From contig NZ_AUAT01000001.1 in NCBI RefSeq assembly GCF_000428865.1, forward strand, positions 62,001-126,000: DNA of 64,000 bases. Direction: 5' to 3'. Source of the stretch: Eremococcus coleocola DSM 15696. Its GTDB lineage: Bacteria > Bacillota > Bacilli > Lactobacillales > Aerococcaceae. Shown here piece after piece: positions 19,088 through 28,382 of this stretch (position 1 is the first letter of the stretch; every line of letters begins with the position of its first letter). Both the position numbers and the translations under genes were made by a program. The notes beneath the pieces are model-generated. The model had not been told where the DNA came from. It saw only the letters and a program-made list of their open reading frames with translations, and did no database searches.

Positions 19088-20080
19088 TTATTCAAAATGG
19101 TGGGCCATAGTTTCGATAGCACCAGACTCTAAGACTAAACGAGCTTGTCGAATCGCATTATAAAAAGCTTCTGCGTTAGAGGAACCGTGGGCTTTAATGA
19201 GAGGATGCTTAATTCCAAGTAGGACAGCCCCACCTTGTTTTGTATCATCTAATTGACCCATAGACTCTTTAAGAGCCGACTTAATCATTAAACCACCCAG
19301 TTTAGTTTGTAAATTTCCTGATTTTAAAGTTCTAGATAAGAATTTGGCAAATTCTTTAGCTGTTCCTTCCAGTGTTTTTAAGACAGCATTCCCTGTAAAC
19401 CCGTCGGTTACTGCCACATCCACAATACCTGTTAATAAGTCCTTAGCTTCAATATTACCAATGAAATTAATACTTTCTTCAGATGCTAATAATTCAAATA
19501 CTTCTTTAGTTAAACTACTTCCCTTGCCTGCTTCTGTGCCATTATTAATGAGTCCCACGCGTGGTGACTCAATACCGAGTACACGCTTACTATAATAAGA
19601 AGCGAGAATAGCAAATTGATGTAAATTTATCGGTTTACACTCAGCATTGGCACCGGCATCCATAAGTATAAATTGGGGATGTTCACTAGATAGGCTTGGT
19701 ACAATCGGCATTAAGCCCGGTCTATCAATATTTTTTAAGCGTCCAATGACTAGAAGGCCAGAAGCTAATAAAGCACCCGTGTTTCCCGCAGAAACAATTG
19801 CTTGATTGACACCATCCTTAACTGATTGTGCCGCCATAACCATGGACGACTCTTTCTTGCGTCGTACGGCCCTTACTGGTTCATCCTCACCTGTCACTAC
19901 ATCCGGACTATGGTGGATACTAATCCGCTCATGATTTGAAATCAGAGATTCAAGCGAACCTTGATCACCAAATAATTCTAAAGAAATATCGTCAAAGTTA
20001 GCCAGGGCTTGTAAACAACCGTCAACAATAGCCTTTGGTGCATTGTCGCCCCCCATGGCGTCGATTGCTATTTTATACAT
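19088..20080 (-). CDS. plsX: phosphate acyltransferase PlsX
   Basis: Converts acyl-ACP and phosphate to acyl-phosphate, the donor for PlsY in phosphatidic acid synthesis; a peripheral membrane enzyme. The 330-residue protein has the N-terminal AIDAMGGDNAPKAIVDG motif, SAGNTGALLASG and MDAGANAECKP blocks and a C-terminal SNAEAFYNAIRQA region, all typical. Length is normal. It lies 15 bases downstream of recG and upstream of acpP, a conserved Firmicutes arrangement (recG-plsX-acpP). Confidence 0.97.
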   Translation of the reverse strand: MYKIAIDAMGGDNAPKAIVDGCLQALANFDDISLELFGDQGSLESLISNHERISIHHSPDVVTGEDEPVRAVRRKKESSMVMAAQSVKDGVNQAIVSAGNTGALLASGLLVIGRLKNIDRPGLMPIVPSLSSEHPQFILMDAGANAECKPINLHQFAILASYYSKRVLGIESPRVGLINNGTEAGKGSSLTKEVFELLASEESINFIGNIEAKDLLTGIVDVAVTDGFTGNAVLKTLEGTAKEFAKFLSRTLKSGNLQTKLGGLMIKSALKESMGQLDDTKQGGAVLLGIKHPLIKAHGSSNAEAFYNAIRQARLVLESGAIETMAHHFE

Positions 20081-20095
20081 AAATAATCCTCTTTC

Positions 20096-22120
20096 TTATA
20101 ATTCAATCCGACTCTTCTGATTTAAACTATTTAAAATTTCTCGATCATTTTGATTCAAATCTTGATAATGTTGCAAGCACCAAGCTACATCTTGACGGGC
20201 TTGGTTTAAACTATCTGAATCTTCTATTATATTAGCATACTTAAAAGTAGGCAGGCCACTTTGTTGACGCCCTAAAACATCCCCCATGCCTCTTATTTTT
20301 AAATCAGCCTTAGATATTTGGAAGCCGTTGCTTTCATCCACCATAATTTTTAACCTAGCCTTGCCTTGGTCAGTGGTTGGATTCCCAATTAAATAACAAA
20401 ACGAAGGTTGGTTGCCCCGTCCGACACGTCCACGTAATTGGTGAAGTTGGGCTAGCCCAAATCGTTCCGCCGATTGAATAATCATCATCGTCGCATTGGG
20501 AACATCAACCCCCACTTCAACCATAGTTGTGGCTACTAAGACTTGGGCTTCATTTGCTTTAAAGGCTGCCATTGTTCTTGCTTGCTGGTCCTTAGCCATT
20601 TGCCCATGCAAGATTTCAATCTGGTAATCTGGGAACACTTGATCCAGTTTAGCTTTAACATTTAAAACATTTTCCACCTGGTCCAAGTGTTCAGATTGAT
20701 CAATGATTGGTAATACATAATATATTTGTTGCTCTTTGGCTAAGATTTCTTGCATATGTAGGTATAGCTTATCCACTTGTTTTTCCGAAACGAGTCGGGT
20801 CTGAATCGGTTGACGACCTGAGGGCAGCGATTGGATTGTGGACACAGACATATCGCCATAAATCGACAAAGCCAAGGACCGTGGAATCGGGGTCGCCGTC
20901 ATTTGCAAGATGTTTAAGCCAGGATTTTGATCTAAAAGCAACTGACGCTGGTCTACCCCAAACCGGTGTTGTTCATCTATCACTAACAAACCCAGCTTAT
21001 GAAAACTAACCGCATCTTGTATTAGAGCATGGGTACCGATAATCACTTGGTGAAAGCCCTTTTTTATTCCCAGTTGCAGTTCATTTTTTTCTTTACTTGA
21101 TATCTGACTAATTAGCAAACCCGTTTGATCTTCTAAATCCGGAAAAAGATTGCAAAAATTTTGATAATGTTGTTTAGCTAAAATCTCAGTTGGAACCATC
21201 AGGGCAACCTGGTAGCCTCCAATCACCCCTGCTACCATAGCCAAGAAGGCCACAATCGTCTTGCCAGATCCCACGTCCCCTTGTAACATCCGCCGCATCG
21301 CATATGGAGCCAGTAAATCAAGGCAAATTTCATTAACAGCTTTCTTCTGATCAGAGGTTAATTCAAAGGGTAACTCCTTAATAAAATCTTTAAGTACCTC
21401 AACATCATAATAAACTTGAAGACCTTTGTCTTGTCGGTGGTTAAAAGAGGCTGTTTGTAATTGCCATTGGTAATCAAAAAACTCCTGGTAAATAATTTTA
21501 CGCCGGGCTGCTTCATATTGTTTATAACTTTGAGGTTGGTGGATTCCTTGAAGCGCTGCTCTACTAGACATAAGCTGGTGACGCTCATTCAAAAAACTAG
21601 GAACCGCTTCTGGAATTAAAGGTCCATATTCTGCCAGAGCCTGGCTAATCGCTTGGACAATTAAACTTTGACGCAAGCCCTTGGTTGCAGAATATACCGG
21701 TTGGAAAATATTATCAGTTTTCTTTAAGACCTTCATTCCCATTAAAGTCTGTCGTGTTTGATCCCATTTACCGTAAATTGATTTCTCATCACTTAAAGCC
21801 ACTTGCTTATTAAGGTAGGGTTGGTTAAAAAAGACCACTTGAATCACTTGATGGTCTTCCAATTCTAACCGAAAGCTTAACCGACTCCGTCTTTGGCCAA
21901 AGTAAGATACCACAGGGGGAGTAATCACCCGTCCTTTTAGTGTGACTTTCTCTTGATCCAGAATTGAAGCAAGGGGCCGCTCTTGAATATCATTAAAACG
22001 AAAGGGCAAATGGTAAAGTAAATCTGCAATTGTAACCACGCCCAACTGAGCAAAGGCTTGGACACTCTTAGGTCCGATTCCTTTCAAAACTGCTATTGAA
22101 TCATTTAAAGTAGTTGGCAT
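20096..22120 (-). CDS. recG: ATP-dependent DNA helicase RecG
   Basis: Branch-migration helicase that remodels stalled forks and Holliday junctions. The 674-residue protein has the N-terminal wedge/OB domain (residues about 60-160), helicase motifs GDVGSGKT (I), IDEQHRFGVDQR (II, DEQH box), MTATPIPRS (III), and the C-terminal helicase domain with LRGRVGRGNQPSFCYLI (motif VI region). Length fits the family. A terminator-like hairpin after fakA lies upstream, so recG may head its own unit with plsX. Confidence 0.97.
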   Translation of the reverse strand: MPTTLNDSIAVLKGIGPKSVQAFAQLGVVTIADLLYHLPFRFNDIQERPLASILDQEKVTLKGRVITPPVVSYFGQRRSRLSFRLELEDHQVIQVVFFNQPYLNKQVALSDEKSIYGKWDQTRQTLMGMKVLKKTDNIFQPVYSATKGLRQSLIVQAISQALAEYGPLIPEAVPSFLNERHQLMSSRAALQGIHQPQSYKQYEAARRKIIYQEFFDYQWQLQTASFNHRQDKGLQVYYDVEVLKDFIKELPFELTSDQKKAVNEICLDLLAPYAMRRMLQGDVGSGKTIVAFLAMVAGVIGGYQVALMVPTEILAKQHYQNFCNLFPDLEDQTGLLISQISSKEKNELQLGIKKGFHQVIIGTHALIQDAVSFHKLGLLVIDEQHRFGVDQRQLLLDQNPGLNILQMTATPIPRSLALSIYGDMSVSTIQSLPSGRQPIQTRLVSEKQVDKLYLHMQEILAKEQQIYYVLPIIDQSEHLDQVENVLNVKAKLDQVFPDYQIEILHGQMAKDQQARTMAAFKANEAQVLVATTMVEVGVDVPNATMMIIQSAERFGLAQLHQLRGRVGRGNQPSFCYLIGNPTTDQGKARLKIMVDESNGFQISKADLKIRGMGDVLGRQQSGLPTFKYANIIEDSDSLNQARQDVAWCLQHYQDLNQNDREILNSLNQKSRIEL

Positions 22121-22149
22121 TCTGATAGCCCCCCTATGCCTATAATTAA

Positions 22150-22183
22150 AAAGCAGGTAACAAATTCTCTGCTACCTACTTTC
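22150..22183 (-). terminator. fakA terminator
   Basis: Inverted repeat AAGTAGGTA / TACCTGCTT (minus strand, one G-U) with a U-rich tail, between fakA and recG. Confidence 0.65.
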
Positions 22184-22202
22184 TTATTTAATCAGCCTAA
22201 GA

Positions 22203-23891
22203 CTATTCTACAAATAACATGTAATGATAAACGGGTTGATCTCCTTGTAAGAAATCAATTTCTAAATCTTCATAATCAGCCATGATTTGGTCTGCAACCT
22301 GATGAGCCAATGCTTCATCACCATCTTGACCAATCACTATGGTAAAGATTTCACTGTCATCATTTAGCATGGCTAGCATGGTGTCTAATAAAGTCTGTTC
22401 TAAGCTAGGCGTTGATACTTTAATTTTACCGTCAACGATTCCCATGAAATCATCTTTTTTAATTGAAACTTGGTCAATTTCAGTATCTCGAATTGAATAA
22501 GTAATTTGGCCAGAAACAACCGCTTCTAAAGCTTCGGTCATAGCCGTTTGATTTTCTTCAAGGGACATTTCTGGATTAAAAGCAATTAAACTAGCTAAAC
22601 CTTGAGGAATTGAGGTTGTTTCAACAACTTTGGCTGGTTTATCGATTACTTGGCAAGCTTGCTTGGCTGCCATAATGATATTTTTATTATTTGGTAAGAT
22701 TAAAATTGATTCAGCATTCAATTGTTCAATCGCCTTAACAAAATCCTCCGTCGAAGGGTTCATGGTTTGACCACCTTCTAAGACATAATCAACTCCGGAA
22801 GTTTGGAAGATATCTTTTAGACCTTGGCCAGCTGCCACTGCTACTAAAGCCACCTTCTTTTGATCTAAAACTGATAAATCAGGCATCTTTGTAATCGTGG
22901 ATTGCATCGCTTCTTCTTTACGTTCTAATTCGCGCACTTGTTCACGCATATTATCAACTTTAACTTTAACTAGTTCACCATATTCTTGACCTAACTTCAT
23001 GACCTTACCAGGGTTTTCAGTATGAACATGGACTTTAATAATTTCATCATCCGCCACTACTAATAAGGAGTCTCCCATTTCGTTCAGGGTTTGGCGGAAT
23101 CCTTCATAGTCAAAATTCTTGTTGGTCGTTGGATTCTCACCAATCCGCACCATAATTTCAGTACAATATCCAAAAGTAATATCGTCCATTGAGATTGGAT
23201 TCTCATTGGCTTCATCAAAAACTGCATGGGCATGCTGACTGGTATTAGCTTGCGCTAAATCTTCTGAAGTTAGATCTCCTTTAAGATATGCTAAGAAACC
23301 TTCATAAATCGTTAATAAACCCTTACCACCAGAATCGACTACCCCCACTTGTTTAAGAACGGGTAAAAGTTCTGGCGTTAAATCAAGTGCTTCTTGACCT
23401 GTTGCTACGATGGCTTCCATTACTTCAATAATATTATCAGTCTCTTCTGCCTTGGCTTGACCAGCTAGGGCAGATTCTCTAGCAACGGTAAGGATGGTCC
23501 CTTCCACAGGCTTCATCACTGCTTTATAGGCTGACTCTACCCCACCAATAAAAGCTTTTGCAAATAATAGGTTATCTAGTCTAGCTTCATCTTCGATTGC
23601 TTTAGAAAAACCTCTAAAAATTTGGGATAAAATCACCCCAGAATTCCCCCGGGCTCCCATCAATAAGCCCTTAGCCAATACAGCAGATAAACGCCCTACA
23701 TGGCTTTCGGTTGATTTCACTAAATAATCATTACCAGAAGTAAAGGTCATATTCATATTTGTTCCTGTGTCTCCATCTGGAACTGGAAAGACATTTAAAG
23801 CATTTATTAAGTCCACATTATTAGTTAATTTTTGTGCACCTGCTTGAATCATGCCTTTGAACTCAGGTGCTTTAATCGTTTTAATTTCCAA
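22203..23891 (-). CDS. fakA: fatty acid kinase catalytic subunit FakA (DAK2/YloV)
   Basis: ATP-dependent kinase that phosphorylates FakB-bound fatty acids, feeding exogenous fatty acids into the PlsX/PlsY pathway. The 562-residue protein has an N-terminal DhaL-type ATP-binding domain with the Mg-binding motif PVPDGDTGTNMNMT (residues 36-50), a central domain and a C-terminal DegV-like FakB-contacting region. The start is an unusual TTG (23889-23891) preceded by AGGAGG. It lies 31 bases after the Gls24-like gene; the pairing yloU-yloV is conserved. FakB is not in the window. Confidence 0.93.
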   Translation of the reverse strand: MEIKTIKAPEFKGMIQAGAQKLTNNVDLINALNVFPVPDGDTGTNMNMTFTSGNDYLVKSTESHVGRLSAVLAKGLLMGARGNSGVILSQIFRGFSKAIEDEARLDNLLFAKAFIGGVESAYKAVMKPVEGTILTVARESALAGQAKAEETDNIIEVMEAIVATGQEALDLTPELLPVLKQVGVVDSGGKGLLTIYEGFLAYLKGDLTSEDLAQANTSQHAHAVFDEANENPISMDDITFGYCTEIMVRIGENPTTNKNFDYEGFRQTLNEMGDSLLVVADDEIIKVHVHTENPGKVMKLGQEYGELVKVKVDNMREQVRELERKEEAMQSTITKMPDLSVLDQKKVALVAVAAGQGLKDIFQTSGVDYVLEGGQTMNPSTEDFVKAIEQLNAESILILPNNKNIIMAAKQACQVIDKPAKVVETTSIPQGLASLIAFNPEMSLEENQTAMTEALEAVVSGQITYSIRDTEIDQVSIKKDDFMGIVDGKIKVSTPSLEQTLLDTMLAMLNDDSEIFTIVIGQDGDEALAHQVADQIMADYEDLEIDFLQGDQPVYHYMLFVE

Positions 23892-23922
23892 GAATTATCC
23901 TCCTCTATCTGAAACTCTTTAA

Positions 23923-24282
23923 TTATGAATCGAGTTTCACTCCCTGAACATGAACATTGACATAATTCGGTTCAAATCCAAGTAATCGATTAACATTATA
24001 TTTAATAGTTTGCTGAATGTTCCGACAAATGACAGAAATTTTCGTGCCATAAGTTACCAAAATATAAACATCCACCGAGATAGAATCATTTTCTTGAGTC
24101 AAAACAATCCCTTTTTGGTAGTTTTCTTTTTTTAATATTTCAATTAGATTATCACGGAGTAAATTTTTACTTACCATACCGACAACCCCATAGTTATCAG
24201 TTACTGCTGCCCCAACAACTGTCGCAATCACTTCATTACTTAAGGTAATTTGACCTTGTTCAGTTGGAATTTTAATAGCCAC
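23923..24282 (-). CDS. Asp23/Gls24 family protein (YloU-like)
   Basis: 119-residue alkaline-shock/Gls24 family protein, a small cytoplasmic or membrane-associated protein of unclear biochemical role, widely paired with fakA. Typical features are TEQGQITLSNEVIATVVGAAV at the N-terminus, the NYGVVGM block and the VDVYILVTYGTKISVICRNIQ strand-helix. It is the first gene of the pair, facing rpmB across a 253-base divergent region. Known members include cell-envelope stress proteins in staphylococci and enterococci. Confidence 0.88.
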   Translation of the reverse strand: MAIKIPTEQGQITLSNEVIATVVGAAVTDNYGVVGMVSKNLLRDNLIEILKKENYQKGIVLTQENDSISVDVYILVTYGTKISVICRNIQQTIKYNVNRLLGFEPNYVNVHVQGVKLDS

Positions 24283-24453
24283 GTTGGTTTCCTCCTTATA
24301 AGAATAAGACTAATAAATTATTTTCTAGTTAATTATAGCATTAGACAATAGCTAAAGTCTATCAAACCCCTATCAGACTGACAAGCTATCCCTAAGGATT
24401 AGGTAACCTTTAGTTGCTAAGTAGGGTTTGAGAAAAAGATTAAGTAATTCCTC

Positions 24454-24482
24454 TTGCAAGTTACTTTCAGCAATGCTATAAT
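24454..24482 (+). promoter_or_regulatory. rpmB promoter
   Basis: TTGCAA (24454-24459) and TATAAT (24477-24482) are 17 bases apart; an upstream TGC gives an extended -10. A short hairpin (AGGAG..CTCCT) precedes the AGGAGG ribosome-binding site of rpmB. Confidence 0.75.
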
Positions 24483-24535
24483 TTTACGGTATGATTATGA
24501 GGAGCACAGACTCCTGAAAAAAGGAGGAAACAAGA

Positions 24536-24724
24536 ATGGCTAAAGAATGCTATTATACAGGTCGTAAAGCTAAAAGTGGTAACACTCGTTCTCACGCATT
24601 AAATGCAAGCAAACGTCGTTTTGGTGCTAACTTACAAAAAGTTCGTATCATGGTTGACGGACAACCTAAAAAAGTATGGGTTTCTGCCCGTGCACTTAAA
24701 TCAGGTTTAGTGGAACGTGTTTAA
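24536..24724 (+). CDS. rpmB: 50S ribosomal protein L28
   Basis: Ribosomal protein of the large subunit, 62 residues. The translated start [29 protein letters not shown] is typical for bacterial L28, including the Cys but lacking a full zinc ribbon. The gene is isolated on the plus strand with a good promoter, a strong AAAGGAGG ribosome-binding site and a GAAA-tetraloop terminator. In Firmicutes rpmB commonly lies divergent from the Gls24-fakA-recG group, as seen here. Confidence 0.97.
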   Translation: MAKECYYTGRKAKSGNTRSHALNASKRRFGANLQKVRIMVDGQPKKVWVSARALKSGLVERV

Positions 24725-24733
24725 TAATAATAA

Positions 24734-24760
24734 AAGCTTGGCGAAAGCCAAGCCTTTTTT
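24734..24760 (+). terminator. rpmB terminator
   Basis: GCTTGGC and GCCAAGC arms (24736-24742, 24747-24753) close a GAAA tetraloop and are followed by six T. Confidence 0.92.
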
Positions 24761-24840
24761 ATGCATAAAATTTATTTCATCCTATTGAAATGCTTCATAC
24801 TCCTATATAGGAAAAAATGAAGTTAATCAGACAATGGAAC

Positions 24841-24898
24841 GCCCTAAACTAGTGAAGCTTTTGTTTTTCACTAAATTAGGGCGCTTCTTTTATTTTAT
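24841..24898. terminator. hairpin between rpmB and the dehydrogenase gene
   Basis: Arms GCCCTAA (24841-24847) and TTAGGGC (24876-24882) extend inward through TAGTGAA/TTCACTA. The T-rich run is on the plus-strand side, but the position is just beyond the end of the minus-strand dehydrogenase gene, so it may act for either strand. Confidence 0.6.
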
Positions 24899-24902
24899 TA
24901 GA

Positions 24903-25865
24903 TTAATAACCTTTTTGGGGATCAACTTGATTTCGGACTAAAACACCTTCAGCTAAAAAAGACTGTAAATTAGGAAAGAAGATTTTAAAACTTTCTTGCA
25001 TAAAGTGTTCAACTATCCCAGTAATATGGGGGGTAATCACAATATTATCCAATTGCCATAAAGGTGACGTTTCAATGAGCGGTTCGCTTTCAAACACATC
25101 CAAATAGGCTGATTCAATCAATTTATCTGAAAGAGCTTGATGTAAATCTGCTTCCTTAACAGAGGCACCACGACCAATATTAATAAATAAGGCACTGGAT
25201 TTCATAGTTTTAAAGTAGTCTAAATCAAAATACTCTCGATTAAGATCGGTTAAAGGCATAGCATTAATAATAATATCAGCTCGACACGCCCATTCTTTAT
25301 CCTGACCAAAGGCAATGCATTGATCAAAACCTTCAATTGGTCGCCCATTAGTATTGACCCCTATTAACCGGCTGCCCAAAACCGCACCGATTTGAGCCAT
25401 TCTGATACCGATATTACCGGTTCCATAAACCAAAATAGTTTTGTCATCTAATGATCTAAATAAATTAGGGTCTGGTGGAGACCATACGCCTTGTGCTTGA
25501 CTGGCAGCCATTTGGGGCATGCACCGATAATGGCTTAAAATATAGGCGAAAACATGTTCACTAATGGGTTGGGCATGAATTCCCGACATATTCGAAATCA
25601 AAAGGTCCTCTTTCTGCCGAAAAGAAAGTGGAATCGCGTCAACACCAGCCGATTCCTTTTGAATCCATTTTAAGGCCGGCATTGTTTCAAGTCGTTCTTG
25701 CGTAAGGTCGGACGACCAACCATAGATAACCGCAATATCTTGATCATCAGTGTCTAAGAGCTCGTCTTCCATTTTAACTTGGTAGCCATATTGATGGGCC
25801 AAGTCTTTAATTTGATCAACTTGTGAATCTTTAAATTCTTTAAACATCGCAATAAGTTTTGTCAT
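24903..25865 (-). CDS. D-isomer-specific 2-hydroxyacid dehydrogenase family protein
   Basis: NAD(P)-dependent dehydrogenase of the D-2-hydroxyacid family; the exact 2-keto/2-hydroxy acid substrate is unknown. The 320-residue protein has a Rossmann fold with VYGTGNIGIRMAQIGAVLG (about residues 142-160), a catalytic-type arginine in NIGRGASV, Glu in DVFESEPL, and the active-site His in ITPHITG. It lies 12 bases downstream of thiN and is the last gene of the rsgA-rpe-thiN-dehydrogenase unit. Similar proteins are annotated as phosphoglycerate-dehydrogenase-like, without proof. Confidence 0.88.
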   Translation of the reverse strand: MTKLIAMFKEFKDSQVDQIKDLAHQYGYQVKMEDELLDTDDQDIAVIYGWSSDLTQERLETMPALKWIQKESAGVDAIPLSFRQKEDLLISNMSGIHAQPISEHVFAYILSHYRCMPQMAASQAQGVWSPPDPNLFRSLDDKTILVYGTGNIGIRMAQIGAVLGSRLIGVNTNGRPIEGFDQCIAFGQDKEWACRADIIINAMPLTDLNREYFDLDYFKTMKSSALFINIGRGASVKEADLHQALSDKLIESAYLDVFESEPLIETSPLWQLDNIVITPHITGIVEHFMQESFKIFFPNLQSFLAEGVLVRNQVDPQKGY

Positions 25866-25877
25866 ATTATGTCCCTT

Positions 25878-26588
25878 CTAATCCTTTGCTTGAGCTTGCT
25901 CACGAATCCATAGGACCGCCACTAAACCTTGTGAGAAGCTTAAAGTCACAATATCTTTCGGATTTACAAATTCATTGGAAATTAAGGCCCGAGGATAAGT
26001 CCACTCACTTTGAGGCAGATTATATTTTGCCCCTTCAATTATCCAGTCTTTAATCGGTGTTAAGGCAATGATGGATAAATAATCAGAGTCTAAACGGTCT
26101 GTTAACCGATAATTTCCTGGCTGAAAAACTTGGACCTGACAGGCTCGCTCAAGAAAAATAATCTGCTCAAAGAGGTCTTTAAAATCAGGATGAAAGGCCA
26201 TCCATAAATTAGCTATAGTATGGTCCAAACGTCCTCCTGGTCCCAGACAACCCAAAAGATAAATGGCTTCAATCTCATAACCTTCTTCGATAAGTTTCTT
26301 AATATGATAGAGTGCCATTTCGGTATCTGTATTGTCCTTTTCAGGAATCAATTGTTCAAATCGATCACTCGCAGCCTGAATCTGTAGACATTCTTCTGGA
26401 CTAACTGAGTCAAAATCACCCACCGCGTAATTCAACTTTAAGCCGGTTTTTAAGATAGATAGACAGCCATAGTCTACCCCAATAAGATAGGCTTGATCTG
26501 AACTTTGATAAATATTTTTAAGACTATCTAAATCAGGCTTAGGCGCACCTGCACATACTAAAACAGTGATTGGACTTTGAGGCGTCAT
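25878..26588 (-). CDS. thiN: thiamine pyrophosphokinase
   Basis: Transfers pyrophosphate from ATP to thiamine, giving thiamine diphosphate. The 236-residue protein shows the TPK catalytic domain: VCAGAPKPD, GVDYGCLSILKTGLKLNYAVGDFDSVSPEE (residues about 39-68), PEKDNTDTEMA, and LLGCLGPGGRLDHTIANL, then the C-terminal vitamin-binding domain. The ATG overlaps the rpe stop by one base (TAATG), implying translational coupling. The position after rsgA-rpe is conserved in Firmicutes. A ThiT-like transporter is encoded about 11 kb away. Confidence 0.95.
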   Translation of the reverse strand: MTPQSPITVLVCAGAPKPDLDSLKNIYQSSDQAYLIGVDYGCLSILKTGLKLNYAVGDFDSVSPEECLQIQAASDRFEQLIPEKDNTDTEMALYHIKKLIEEGYEIEAIYLLGCLGPGGRLDHTIANLWMAFHPDFKDLFEQIIFLERACQVQVFQPGNYRLTDRLDSDYLSIIALTPIKDWIIEGAKYNLPQSEWTYPRALISNEFVNPKDIVTLSFSQGLVAVLWIREQAQAKD

Positions 26589-27259
26589 TAAATAAATTCT
26601 CCTGTCATATCAATATGGCTATGAAAGTCCAAAATAGCTTTAGCCCAATCTGTTTGGTTAAAAAGGAAAGACCCAGACACCAAGACATCAGCGCCAGCTT
26701 GAGCACAAGCTTTTCCTGTTTCAAAATTAATTCCACCATCTACTTCGATTTCAAAATCCAAGCCTTTTTCTTCTCTCATGACTTTTAGTTGCTTAATTTT
26801 TTCTAAGGATGCCTGAATAAATTTCTGACCACCGAAGCCAGGATTTACAGTCATAATTAAGACGAGGTCACACAAGTGGAGGATGGGTTGAATTTGATTT
26901 AAATCAGTCCCTGGATTTAAAACAACACCTGCTTTTTTACCCAAAGCTTTAATCATGGATAAGCTTTGGTAAATATGTTTGGTTGCTTCAACGTGCACTG
27001 AGATAATGTCCGCCCCTGCAGCGGCTACCATATCTAAGTAGCGTTCGGGTTGATCCACCATTAGATGGCAGTCAAATGTTTTATCGGTTAATGGTCGGAC
27101 AGCTTGATATACCATTGGACCAAAGGAAATATTTGGCACAAAAGACCCATCCATTACATCAATATGGATATAGTCACAACCTGCTTGGTCCATGGCCTGA
27201 ATTGCCTGACCCAAATTAGCAAAATCAGCACTTAAAATTGAAGGGGCTATTTTAATCAT
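26588..27259 (-). CDS. rpe: ribulose-phosphate 3-epimerase
   Basis: Pentose-phosphate enzyme interconverting ribulose 5-phosphate and xylulose 5-phosphate. The 223-residue TIM-barrel protein has the classic motifs APSILSADFANL, HIDVMDGSFVPNISFG (metal-binding His/Asp), CHLMVDQP, and MTVNPGFGGQKFI, then EVDGGIN. Length is normal. It follows rsgA by 19 bases and overlaps thiN by one base. Confidence 0.97.
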   Translation of the reverse strand: MIKIAPSILSADFANLGQAIQAMDQAGCDYIHIDVMDGSFVPNISFGPMVYQAVRPLTDKTFDCHLMVDQPERYLDMVAAAGADIISVHVEATKHIYQSLSMIKALGKKAGVVLNPGTDLNQIQPILHLCDLVLIMTVNPGFGGQKFIQASLEKIKQLKVMREEKGLDFEIEVDGGINFETGKACAQAGADVLVSGSFLFNQTDWAKAILDFHSHIDMTGEFI

Positions 27260-27278
27260 AAAAAATCTCCATTCTAAT

Positions 27279-28196
27279 TTAACGATAGTTTATTTTCTTT
27301 TGATCAATCTGTTTAAATAAATTGACATAATGATTATATCGACTGGCATCAATCTTACCAGCCGCTACATCAGCTTTAACTTGACACTTAGGTTCATTGA
27401 TATGTAGACATGACGAGAACTTACATCCTTTACTAGCTTCTGCCAAATCTGGATAATAATTACCCAAATCATACTTATCAATCATAGTTAAATCCATGGC
27501 AGAAAAACCAGGAGTATCGGCAATCAAGGCGCCTTTAAAATCATATAATTGTACATCGCGCGTGGTGTGTTTCCCACGATTTAAACTTTGCGAAATTTGA
27601 TTAGTTTCCAAGTTTAAATCGGGGATTAAATGATTAATCAAGGTAGATTTTCCCACACCTGACTGACCCATAATGACATAAACCGCTTCTGGCTGCATGA
27701 TCGACTCAAATATAGCTTTCAAATTCTGAGTATGGTCAATCATAACCACTTTATAACCCAGACTCTGGTATAACTCAATAATATGCATCAATTTACTTTG
27801 GCTATCCTCAACCTCTTGGATAAACAAATCATACTTACTTAATAAGATAATTGGTACAATATGGTTGATTTCCACCGTCAATAAATAGTTATTCAATAGA
27901 TTAAAAGAGAAATCTGGCTCGACTAGCGACATGACAATCATGGCAAAATCTACATTCGCCACCGGCGGTCTGACTAATTGATTCTTCCGGGTATGAATTT
28001 CTGTTAATCGATGGTCAGACAAGTCATCTTCGGAATTATATTCAAAGGTCACCCAGTCACCTACCAGGGGTTTTATCTTCTGATGACGAAAGAGGCCTTT
28101 GGCTCGACTGGTAAAAACTTGTCCCTGACTCCAAATATAATAAAAACCACTTAAAGATTTATAAATTCTACCCTCTCTTAATTCAATTTCCCCCAT
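27279..28196 (-). CDS. rsgA: ribosome small subunit-dependent GTPase RsgA
   Basis: Circularly permuted GTPase that acts late in 30S maturation. From the ATG at 28196 (AAAGGA ribosome-binding site) it has 305 residues: an N-terminal OB fold, then permuted G motifs with NKxD-like LLSKYD (G4), GQSGVGKSTLIN (G1) and DTPGFS (G3), and a C-terminal zinc finger CKFSSCLHINEPKC. An in-frame ATG 17 codons upstream would give a longer protein but has no better start signal. It begins the rsgA-rpe-thiN unit after the large prkC hairpin. Confidence 0.96.
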   Translation of the reverse strand: MGEIELREGRIYKSLSGFYYIWSQGQVFTSRAKGLFRHQKIKPLVGDWVTFEYNSEDDLSDHRLTEIHTRKNQLVRPPVANVDFAMIVMSLVEPDFSFNLLNNYLLTVEINHIVPIILLSKYDLFIQEVEDSQSKLMHIIELYQSLGYKVVMIDHTQNLKAIFESIMQPEAVYVIMGQSGVGKSTLINHLIPDLNLETNQISQSLNRGKHTTRDVQLYDFKGALIADTPGFSAMDLTMIDKYDLGNYYPDLAEASKGCKFSSCLHINEPKCQVKADVAAGKIDASRYNHYVNLFKQIDQKKINYR

Positions 28197-28227
28197 AAAA
28201 AATCCTTTCTTGTAATTAGATAAACGT

Positions 28228-28236
28228 ATTATAACA
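28228..28236 (-). promoter_or_regulatory. extended -10 element upstream of rsgA
   Basis: TGTTATAAT on the minus strand lies between the long hairpin after prkC and the rsgA ribosome-binding site; no clear -35 is seen. Confidence 0.5.
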
Positions 28237-28267
28237 TCTTTTATCAAACCGTTTCATTTTTGACCCA

Positions 28268-28374
28268 TAAAAAACCTCACTCTTATCCTTATTTTTGAAA
28301 ACTTATCTATAATAAACAAAAAACCATAATAAAGATAAGTATTTTAGTAATAAAGATAAAAATGAGGTTGTGGT
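28268..28374 (-). terminator. very long hairpin after prkC
   Basis: Arms of 35-36 bases (28274-28308 and 28333-28368) pair almost throughout around a 24-base loop; several mismatches become G-U pairs only in minus-strand RNA. Six U follow on the minus strand. It ends the priA-prkC unit. Confidence 0.8.
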
Positions 28375-28382
28375 TTTAAGGC

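Noticed and set aside
24283-24453. Possible ncRNA in the region between the Gls24-like gene and rpmB
   Set aside because: Only a promoter for rpmB and A/T-rich sequence were seen; no conserved structure was recognised.
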